This document shows positions 35,301 through 47,300 of a stretch of DNA of 64,000 nt, piece by piece. A model generated the notes under the pieces. It did no database searches and was not told the origin of the DNA. It saw only the letters and a list, made by a program, of their open reading frames with translations. The stretch lies in assembly GCA_903813345.2 (NCBI GenBank), contig CAIIXF020000012.1, positions 32,496,501 to 32,560,500 of the forward strand, given 5' to 3'. This DNA is from Owenia fusiformis (taxonomy: Eukaryota; Annelida; Polychaeta; Sabellida; Oweniidae). A program made the position numbers and the translations under genes. Positions within the stretch are counted from its first letter, which is position 1. Every line of letters begins with the position of its first letter.

Positions 35301-38300
35301 AGCTGAGTGTCTAGTAAATATTATATTTTATTAACTACATGTGTCAACTGCCAAGCGTTATTGATTGATTGTTGACAGTTTAATATATGCATTACATCAA
35401 ACGAAAATGATCAAAAAGTATATTTGTTGATATTTAAATTCAGGCTGGGGAAAAACATTGAAAATGGATGCCAGTTCTTCTAGAGACCCGGATGTACGTT
35501 CCAAGTATGATCAGGAGTTGCGCTATTTCTGGTACTGCTCGAAAAGTAATGGTTGGCCCTCGGATCCGACTTTTCCAACAGGTTTGATAGCTACATACAT
35601 GACATATTGTATCTGCAATAAAAATTTTCACACACTTACTTTGAATTAGAGTGAGCTAGGGTTAAATTAGTTTTCAAAATTAAATCCCTTGATTTATCTG
35701 GCTGAACATTGGTAAGTTTGCCTTTTGCCTCATGTTTGGAGAAAATGTGCCAAAATCTCCAAGTTTGGGCCATATTGGGTCCTAGTTATTTTCATAACCC
35801 CCCCCCAACTTCCCGTCAAGTCAATTATGCACCCCTGTGTACTTCTTGCATACCTTTTGATTGTTTTGCAGATTGTTATACTGGTTCGCCAAGTACAGGT
35901 AACCTCAACATTCATACCTCTGTTGTGAAACTTGATACAAATAATTTTACTGCTGGACAATTTTACACTTTCCGCGTGAATATCGATAAAGATGATCCTG
36001 ATTTCGAGGACTTGCGAACGGCTAGCCGTGATCAAATAGTCGAAGTTGCTGTAGGTGATCCACCAAATATTGAAGTAGCATGTAGAAGAAATTGCAACCA
36101 GTATGTCATATCTTCTCAAAGAGTGGCTCTTGTGGCCAAATGTTCTAACTGTTGGCGTATGACGGTGACGTATACATGGGAGGCGTATTTAAATGATGTT
36201 CTGCAAACTAACTTTGAGTGGAAACAGAACACTCTAACTGGAAAGAATAAAAGGGCACTTGTTCTTCGACCATATGCAATAGGAGCCAGCGGACAGGAGA
36301 ACTGGATGTTTAAATTAACAGGTAACCCCAAATAGTGCATTCATGTTTGAATCTTTATTTGGAAGCTTATGATTTTCATCATAATCGAGCAGTCACGTGG
36401 TCCAAAAGGCCCGCCAAAAGGTTACTTCCGGTTTGTAGAATTTCTAGTGTTTTGTAATAATAATTTGTGTTTGTAATAATTTCTAATGTTTTCAAGACAA
36501 CCATTTTGAATGTAGATTTAACTTGAATATATTTCAATAGCAAGTTTCCAAAGTGGGGCGCATGGATATTCGCAATACAGTCTCCAGACTAATTCCAAAC
36601 CAACCGTCGGCGAGTGCACTGTGGCACCAGAAACGGGCCAGGTGCTCGAAACGTACTTCAATATTACATGTAGTGGATTCAATGACCCCGACCAACCACT
36701 GACATACGAGTTCTTTACTGTAACGACAAACAAGAGGGGCAGAACAAAAGGTACCACCCCAAGTCATATCATACGTTCACATAACAACATCAATTTCCTT
36801 TCCGCGATAGAGCGCTTCCACTTCAAACTAAAATCTATATTCCATATTGAATAGCAGAAAGGACAATTTTTAACGTTGTTGTCTGGACAGATTCTGACTT
36901 GTTTTTGACACATTAAAACTAGACTCTGTGGTGAAACTCCACAAGATGTTTCAGGTGACTAGCTTAACTACAGTAGATGCATGCACTTTTATGAGCGTTA
37001 CAAGATTTGCTTTAAATGTCGCAAGTTCTTTGCAGGCAGACTTAGATTTTACACACAAATGACAACCACCTTTTGTAACACAATTTTGGAAATAAGTTAT
37101 AATAATTTTATCAATGGCATACCATTTTGTGTTTAATTAAAAGGACTTCCTTTCCCTGAAATTACAAGCAAAAATCATAGTATTCACAAAGTTATGTTAC
37201 AAAAGGTAGGTGGCATTGTTTGTGTAGAATCCAAGTGTGCCTGCAAAGGAATGGACGACATTTAGAGCAAATCTTGTAACGCTCATAAAAGTGCATCTAG
37301 TTGAGCAAGTCATCTGAAACTTCTTGTGGAGCTGCTCCACGGAGTCTAGTATTAATGTGTCGAAGAACAATTCAGATATCATGCAAAAAGTTATCCAATT
37401 TTATCGAATGTGCCAACAACAGCGAACTTCTTTGTATTTGATTTAATTCAGTAAATCAAAACATTACCAATATTTTCATTTTCATGTACATTACATACAT
37501 CACCCATTGTTTACTCTGTCTAATTAAATATTCGTCAATTCCAGAGAACCTTCTTTCATTCGGCACTGATGAATTTATGCCAGAAACGTTTCTGCCAGTT
37601 GGTGACGAAAATCGAAACATGACTTTGGATTTACTTGTCAGAGTTTCTGATTCTATTGGTGCGGCTGTTGAAGTAAAACTAAACGTCATAGTAAGATATG
37701 TTCAGATCATTTGTCGAAAGTCGGAAGTTTATATTCCTTATGTGGGTTAATGGTGTTAATGTGTGTTTCTTTTTCTTACTCATTGCTTTGTATGTCACCA
37801 TCGGAATTGATGGCATATTGTTATAGTCTCCAACTTTTGTGTGGACGGTGTTCGGGGATTTGTGCTTGGTGGTCGGCGTCTGTAAAATATGGCGTTCGGC
37901 GTCTGTATCACATGGCAGCTGTTGACATTTTGCATGCCTTGTCTCCTTTTTCGTTTAGCACCCGTGCTTTCATATCTATGTTTGATCATTTTGTAACCAT
38001 ATGAGTTACCCCTCGCGCAGAGTCTAGTTATAAACTATGAAGGCGAAGCTCTCTTTTAAGAAGTGAAATCGAACGAATGCAAAGGGTTCATATGAATATA
38101 TCTTGCTCTTATATTCTCTACATAGGTTAATGAACCATTGGTAGTTATTGACGAGGACACTTTGAAGAATATGACATCTGGCGAAGGAGGACTTCTGCAA
38201 AACCTAAAAGATATGGGGGATACCCAGAAAGTTGCCCAAGTCCTTGGAACATTCTCTGCTGTAATAAACAACCTTGCTGCTCAGGACAGGTCAACTTCGA

Positions 38301-41300
38301 GTAATGGAACAGTTACGAAGGAAGCAAAGCTTAAAAGGAAACAACGAAAGCTGGAACGTATGAATGTAAGTGATATGCAAATGAGATATCTTGGGATACA
38401 TTAATAGATCGATGAGTCAGCCACGTTTGTGTCGTTTTATCCCTATTTTATGCATTTCGACCAAACAAAAATAAAAGAGCAAACTATGAAAATATACTAC
38501 AGACATTTTCTGGACATCAAATATGATTAAAAAACTGAATTGATATTAGTCTTTAAAACGCGCTATATTGTCGTCGTACTGTGCGTCTAGGCGGGCGCCA
38601 TATATGTCTTGTAATCATTTCAAAGGAAACCACTCGCCCGTTCTAACTAATTTTTGTAATATTTACAGATGCAAGCACTGACTAATACCAAAAACTGGTT
38701 AGGGTTTTGAGCATGCTGGGTAAATAACAAAGCAATCATTCGCTCTGCAAAGTGCGATATTTATCATTATTATATCACTATCTAGCTAGCGACAGTATGA
38801 TTGGTCAAAACCGGGTCACATGTCGTGGGATATCTGGCGATATTCAATGGCAATGCTAATCAGATAAGACAACCGTGAGATATCTAGCGATATCCCACGC
38901 TCCCGGGAATTTTCAAAGAATTTGTTTTCGTTCAGTGTAAATAATTTAGTTCAGTGTAAGTCAAAATGACAGACGAACCGAGTAGATTCAATGTATTTCA
39001 ATGTTAACCTATGACTTAATAATATTAGGGATGTTTAGCTAGACAGTGATATAATAAAACAAATATTTCACTCTATTTTCGGTGAATACCTGTAGCACTT
39101 TCACAAGGTGATATTCCACTTGCCCTTCGGGCTTCGTGGAATATCACTTGTGAAAGATGTACAGGTATTCACCTCAATAGAGTGAAATATTTGTTCAATG
39201 TGCCTTATTTCATTTATATTCCAAGATGCGAAAATCATTCATCGAAGATCTTGGCTCAGTGTCGGTAAAGTCAATGGAGTCCTTGAAACAAACAACATCA
39301 GCCTTGACTGAAGTGACAAAAGAGGTGTCAGAACTTCCCCCTGAAGCTAAGGCTGACGCTGTTAACACCATGAAAGAACTCAGTAGTTTCCTTAGCAATT
39401 CAACAGAAGATGAAACAAGCAGTGAGGATATTAGTAAATCAGCAACGTGAGTAAAATGATGAAATCATAGACGACTTGGTGTCAGATTTTCGGCTTGAAA
39501 TGTCTTTTACCATATATTATTTTAAATACAGTAAAATCCTGTTTTAGTTGAACACCTTTGGTACCTATAAAAAGTGTTCAATTTGGGACGTTTTCCCCTT
39601 ATAGTGGTTCATTTGGCATTAGTCAGTTGTTCTTGGTTCTTGGAAGATTATAGAGGTTCATTTAATATTAGATCAATTGGTCTTGGGACTTTGAAGTGTT
39701 CCACTAACAGAGGTGTTCCACTTCTAGAGGGGTTCCACTCTACAGATTTTTCTGTAAATGGGTTTTCAAGTCAAATATGATTTTGAAAAATGTTTTGAAC
39801 AACTGCATCAACTTATCTAAAAGTATTCATTTCTAAATATTTTAATAGCAATTAAGTGTTTATAAGCCATATATAATTTTGAAAAAACTCTTCACGACTA
39901 GCGTTTTGTTCCATAAAAAAAGTTATTCATTTTTAGATATTTTATTGAAAGTTCACGCGTTTGCGACCCATATATGATTTTGAAAGTTCGACACCACTGA
40001 ATGTTTTTGCTTCACCCTAAATATGGATAATCTAGTATATCGTTTAAAATTAAGAATAAGAACTCGCATAAAGGAATAATGTACAAAGCTTTAAATGTTT
40101 CGCACTCGCAGGATGTTGGTATCGGGTCTGAGTAATTTACTGGCTTCCAACACAGCAGAAAGCCCAGAAGAAACAGATGATGAAGCTGACGATGAGGTTG
40201 CCGTAAAAGCAACCACAGCACCCCCTCTAACAAAAGAAGAGAAAGCCCAGGTAGGGATATCAGCAATGGTCAAAAATGGTCAACGTGGCATTGATTTTCG
40301 CTTCCATTCTACCAAAATATATTTCAATGTTTGTATAGTTTTCTAAACAAATATGGAGTCGAAGCCAACCTTGTATAAATGTCCTAAAATATAGATTCAC
40401 CATAGAACACTGGATTAAAACTACATGCAGTAATGCATGCACTATTCGAAAGTTGGTAAGATCCCAAATGCGGGTAGGATCAGGATTTTGACACGCAGTA
40501 TTGTCGGTGAAGGGATTTTGACATGGTGCTTCCTCCCGGGAGTAGAGAAATGAATTAGATGATATTAAAATCAATGTTGATTGACATACATAGGCAAAAG
40601 AGCTAACCCAAGCAACAATGGAAAGCCTTCAGTTTGTGAGAGAAGCCTTGTCAGCGGGACAAATTCCAGGGGAGGAGCCTACGGTAATTGAAACGGACAC
40701 AATGAAAATGCAAATCGACAAGCAATACACAGAAGATCTACTGCTCGGTGGATCATTATCAGGTAATTCCTCCACTGGGTCTGCAAACACTGAATTCGTC
40801 CTTCCGTCCAATATATCTTTGGGAGATGCAGAAGCTGTTGATATTCAGGTAAACTTTTTGATATATTTACATTTCTTACAGCGTTTTTATGTCACGTCCA
40901 CAAGTGGTGACATACTGTTTCCAGTCGCCACCTTTTTTGCGAACGGTGTCCATTGGTCGCGATCGAGGTTCGGAGTTCGGCCTCTGTAACAAATAACATG
41001 TGGTGACATTTTGCATGTTAAAGTCTTGTTTCTTATTGGACGTAATATTTTGTATTCATCATGGCTATATGTAGGTCGAGATTGTTGTTTGATTTGTATG
41101 AACGAAATATTGATCGATGAATACGAAGTTTATCTTTGAGAATTTCATCATTTTATCACTCAACTTCTTTAAATTCGTAGTGTTACTTATTTTAACCAAA
41201 GTCCCAGTTTTCTTTAACCGTATACGCACCAATGCAATCCAAATGAAACAATGTCTACTGTTACTATTATTTGATTCAACAAACATGAACTGAGAAATGC

Positions 41301-44300
41301 ACACATTTGCAAATAGTTCTATGTACTGCTGTAGTTTAAAGATATTCTTATGTCACCACCACAAGTGGTAGCAAATGGTAGGTAGTGAGGTAACATTTCG
41401 CATTTTAATGCATTGTTATGTACTGCTGTGTGTGCAAAAGCAATGATGACTTGTCAATTCAATAATCAGAGAACAATCAACAATGTGTTTTTTGTATGTT
41501 TTTTGTAGATGATTGGTTTTGAAGTCAATCCGTATGCATGGAAAGGTGACCAAATCGATAGCCAAGTAAGTCAGCTAGAACTGCAAGCTGAGAAAACGCG
41601 CATACCCGTGTCGGATCTCGAAACTCCTATAGACATTTACATACCAAGATCGACAACACCTTCGGCAAGTTCCGTTAACACAAACATAAGTTCCGAAGGA
41701 CGGGAGTATCTACAGTTTGAAATAACATCCGAAAGCAAATCTGGCATCATCAATCTAGCGAGCAATATTAGTATAGATGCAGGGGTTGAAATTGTTGTGA
41801 AAAAAAGCAATAATGATCTCGATGAAGATCTGTACACTGATGTTATTAGAGCTGAGGAGTTGAATTCAACTGGTGGAGCAACGCTTGTGATTCCTGATAC
41901 AGCATTCACAGGTAAAGGCACGTACTACATAGGATTCCATGTGGTTGATGCCTCCGAGAACGAGGAAATCATCATGGAGGTATCCACAAGCGAGGCTGGC
42001 TGTCAATACTGGAACGAAGCTACAGAAGATTGGGATTCCAGTGGCTGTAACCTAGGGAACAAATCAACATCTGACGTCATACACTGTCAGTGCGACCACC
42101 TGACGTCTTTCTCAAGCACGTGGGTCAATATGCCCTCTGGCCCTCCCGTGTTCGCACCTTCAGGTCCAAGCGCGGCTATCAACCCCACTAGTATCATCTT
42201 AAGCGCGTGCTTGATAATTCTGTATGGTATTGTCACGTGGTGGGCCATTGGACAGGATAAAAAAGATTATCTCAAGGCTAGTGTTATTCAGATCCCCCAA
42301 AGTGATCCCGATGCTACGTACTGCTATATCATGATGGTGTACACCGGAAGAGTCACCGGCGCAGGGACATCTTCCAAGGTCGAGGTGGCTATTGAAGGTA
42401 CAGTTAACACTGAATACATTTTGCATCTGTTTTTGTATAAGTGGAACACCTCCGCGAATGGAACACTTCAGAGACCCACAGCCATTAGCCATTGACTGAC
42501 TACGTAACAACACTGAACGAATCTTGCCGAAGTTGATGTTTAATGCGATTTTAAGAGATTTGCATATTTTAGGACAATACAATTGGAAATATTTGAAATT
42601 AATAAAACAAGAAATAAAGTGACTTATAGCCCGACTGACACACGTGCTGCCATCTATTTATCAAAGTATAGCGCAAATGGTTGGAGATTGAGTTGACCAT
42701 AGAAATATTTTGTGGTGTTTTGTGTTATGAGGTTTTCGGTTAAATCGTATTTACAGGTACTAGGAGTAGTATTCCGTTTGTGATACAACCTCAGTCTTTG
42801 GACACGAGCAGGAAGGTCCATCAACGTGGAGACATGGATTCATATCTGCTTAGGACAAAAGCGCCATTTGGTGATATTCGTACCATAAGGGTCTGGATAA
42901 CGGAAACGGGTGATTCTCCAGCATGGTATTAAGTGTTTATTATATTATTATTGTCATATCGGAATATAGTAATTAGAGGTTATGTCACTATCGTGGCATA
43001 TATGCCCGAGGTCTCAGTGATATATGGCCCGACCTTGGGAGGGACATTGATCTCTGAGAACCGAGGGCATATGTGCCGCGATAGTGACATAAACGATTTA
43101 TAACATACCTATGATGATGTAGACTGGTCACTAGACTAGTACCATTTTCTTATAGAATTGACAAACAAATGGTTTGAAAATGATTGAAATGAGTTTAGAA
43201 AAATTGCTCGCGCAGTTTTATCTTCGATTGATTGGTTATGACGTCAGCGCCTTGACCAATCAGAAAGTTAGCGGGCGCGGGCTTTTCAAAACTTATATTG
43301 GCCCGCTGTCTTGTGTACACTTTGCACTATACATCATCATAGGTATGTTATAATAGTAATTATATAGAAATAGTAGTAAAACATGTCTCTAGTGAACATC
43401 CTTTCTCTCCACATATTAAATACTGACTTCTGTGTCTATGAATGGTTACCCGATGCATTACCCTCTCTGTAGTGAGCATCTACCTACAGTGAACACATTT
43501 TTGAGGCTCCATGCATGGTGTTCACTGTGCAAAGTTTAACTGCACAGTGGTTTCACTAGAATTTCTCACAACAGACTAAATGAATTAAAACAACAGGCAA
43601 AATTAATGGAATTCATAGATTTAACATGGAAAAGTTGAAAAGTGACTAAAAACAACCGGAGATTTTGTGCAAACAACCGGTGAAAATCACCTGTTGCCTG
43701 CTGCTAATGAAACCCCTGCTGTATATGAAGAAATGAAATTACATGATAGCAACTTACAGACTTAGCAAGGGAGTAAACACCAGTGTTTTATATTTTATTT
43801 TCTTTAATCACACAATAGTCATACTATGAGTGTCATACTCTCAGTAATGTATGCGTTACGTATGTACGAAAAACACAATATTTAAATTGCTTTTCCAATA
43901 CATTCAAAGTGATGATAAATATTTCTCCTCTCTAAATATCCATTTTAACTATAATTTAGGTTCTTGGACAGAATCGTGCTCCATGACCCACAGACCGATC
44001 AAAGCTGGTTTGCCATATTCGACTCGTGGTTTTCCAGTGTGACGGCTTCTTCTAAAACAGACAGACAGGTGAACGTCTCCGATCAGGAGATGCGAAGAGT
44101 CCCGTTCTCATATCGATTTAAATCAAATCTATCAAGGTAGTGAATATATCATATTGTATCGTAAGGTTGTGGACGGTGTTCGGCGTTTGGCTGTCGAAGT
44201 TCGGAGTGTGTAACCTATGATATGTTGTGACATTTTGCATGTTAAAATGCCTTCTTATATTGTAGTTTTGTGTCACCACCAAAAATTGGAGACATATTGT

Positions 44301-47300
44301 TATAGTCTCCTACTTTCTGTGGACGGTGTTCGGCGTTTGTTGTTTGGTGGTTGGTGTTCGGAGTTCAGCGTCTGTAACAAATGGCAGGTGGTGAAAGTTT
44401 GCATGTTAATATCTGCTATGCCATTGCTAAACCTAACCCCTAGAAATACAAAATACTCTGTTTGTCCAATTGTATAGTGTAGTATATTTTTAAAAGTATC
44501 TTATTGACATCTATCAGTCAACCGATAAACCATTCATAAGGAACAGACACATAAAAACAAATATCAAAATTGTTACTAATAAGCCAAATGCACACTACTA
44601 TACCTAACACCTAGAAATGCATAAGATACTTTGTTTGTCTAATTGGATTGTTTAGTATATTTTTGAAAGTACCTTATCAACATCTAACTTTCAACCGATA
44701 AACCATTAATAAGGAACAGACAAATAAAAACAAATATATAATCATTACTAATAAGCCAAATTCGTTGCTCATGAAAGCCAAATGCAAGGTATAGTAGAGT
44801 GAAATGGGTTGCCGATGGAATAGCCGATGCAATTTGTGATCTGATGGAGAGATTCATAATGTAAAAATTAACTTTTACACTATACAAGGGTCTATCTTAC
44901 AGTGAAATTGCGAGGGGTTCAGATATGCAGTTCGCCATTGGACTACCTTGACCTTCTACGACTATACAAGATGTTTTATTTCTTTCCAGAGCTTTCCGCC
45001 AACATCACGTGTGGTTTTCCCTGTTCCATATTTCTGTGAATTTGACCAGAGTTCAGAAGGCATTGGTGTGTTTCTCTCTCCTTTCATCGTTCATGGTAAC
45101 GACAGTTATCTTCTATGCATCTGTCACTAGCATTCCAGACTCTTACCAGTTCCATGTGCGTCAAATTGTTTACGGTGAGTATAAACGTTGTTAAGTTGAT
45201 TTAAATACATACACACGTTTTGCGAGCCCTCGTTTTGTTATGTAACTTAAGTTTTAAGTAGCTTATCAAGTAGCCTACATGAAAATGAGCAATGTATCGC
45301 TGAAACAATAGAGCAACATAATTATGTTCATCTCATCACGTCATTTGATGACGCATGACGACAAAGCGACATACAGTAATTGAAGTTCGTTCGGTGCGAG
45401 AGAAAGTAAGAACAAGAGCACGGAACGAAAAGGCGTATGTATTCATTAAACAGTCATACCCAACTCACTTCATATTAATTGGATTTTCAGGCATCGAGGG
45501 TTGTCTCATAGCAGCCGTGGTGAATTCAGTTGTTGTGTTCTGCTTCAGAATGGCAATGCGACGGACTAAGAGTGGCGATACCTCGCACGATCTAAGCACT
45601 TCACGACCAAGTAACTTCACTTCATTATTATTTTCTTTAACAAAATTCTCAGTTAAATTGTAGTACAGGTAGTATGCCTCAATTTTAGGTAAACAAGATT
45701 CGAATTTTCATTTTACAGGAATATAGCTTACTCGACCGTAATGATATTTTATATTAAATTCTGTTATTCCTAATATAGCCAAATCCCCTTCAGGTCAGCA
45801 GAAAGATCCCGGATGTTGCCCGTGGTGGTTCACTTTGATTGGCTGGAAAATCGGAATGGGCGTTGCCATGGCATCGATTGCTCTTGCAATAACGTATTCT
45901 CTTCAATACAACTCTGCCATTATTTCCGAATGGGCAGTTTCATTGGGTAAGTTTTCAAGACTTATGGCCTAGTCACATAGCCCGGCCGATGTCCGGCATC
46001 GGTAGAGCTCGGTGGATTTTTTTGGTGCCACCGAGCTCTCCTCATCGGAAGCAGAGCTCGGTGACGTGAACGGACTCCGTCCGGACATCTTCAGGCGACC
46101 GACCGAACACCGGCCGGTGACCGTACGGAGTCTGTCTCAAAATGGTAGTTTTTTTCTGCCGATGTGGCAGCAACTACCGGCCGGAGGTCGGCCGGACATC
46201 GGAAGGAATACGGCCGGTACCCGAGCAGGTAACAGGACACCGTGCGATCGCCGGCCGGGTTGTTAACGGGCTTTGAACAGTGACCGGCCGATGCTCTGTC
46301 CCACATCGGCCGGAGCTCAGTCGGAGCTCGGCCGCTGTCCGTTAAAAAACCTCGTCCTCTGGTTGTCTCAGATGCACGGGACACCGGCCGATACTCGGCC
46401 GTGCACCGGCCGACGTGTTTTCCGATGTGGTTACGATGGGGCTGCGATGACATGATGAGGGAGCTCGGTGAGAGCCCGGTGAAATTTAACTCCGAAGTTA
46501 AAATTTCACCGAGCTACCACCGATGCGGTTTTAAGCAACAAACGCCACGGATGTCCGGCCGGTGTCCGGCCGGTGTTCGGTGAAAATTGCATCGCTGGCT
46601 CATCGTAACCTCATCGGCCGGGCTATGTGACTAGGCCATAATGGTCAAATAAGATCCAAAATTTACATTCAGTTATGAATTCAAGAGGTCAACTACATAC
46701 TCATTTAGTAGAGATATTTTATAGACATAAATAACGCAAAATAATATTTTTATTAATTACCAAATAAAATTGGGCTTATCGAGGTCTACAACTTCCAGTT
46801 GTGGACCTCGACGGATAAATGGAGCGACATGGTCGTTACATAACAATTCAGATTTTTCATTTTTCATCAAATTGTATTTACCAAATTAAAAGTTATGAAA
46901 GAAAGAAAACTTTCATTAAACCTGCACATCGCTCCAAAACGCAATATGTTGACATATATTGTTTTTACATTTTTTAAGCTCTAATATAAAGTTTATGTAA
47001 ATAAAAATTGTTTTTTCTGCGTTATATCAAAGAACAATCATTTCGTTAAAAAAAATAAAAAGGCGAATGCGGGGTTCGAACCCGGGCCTCCCGCGTGCTA
47101 AGCGAGAATTGTACCGCTAGACTACCGTTTTATTATGAATGGTGGAGGTAATTAAACGCTACTTAATTTGAATGCTATGATTCGGAAGTGACGTCACGTT
47201 CTTCATTTAGAAACCTTTTCAAAATCATATCGTCGGCGCCGATCGAAGCAATTCAATGAATAATCTTTGAAATGACACATTTATCGTAAGTATTTCTACA

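Noticed and set aside
45962-46641. Several overlapping frames of 60-120 codons on both strands
   Set aside because: GC-rich repeat sequence lacks stop codons by composition; all lie inside one TIR element.
47062-47131. Functional tRNA-Ala(AGC) gene
   Set aside because: The 5' acceptor strand does not pair with the 3' side, so it is called tRNA-derived rather than a gene.
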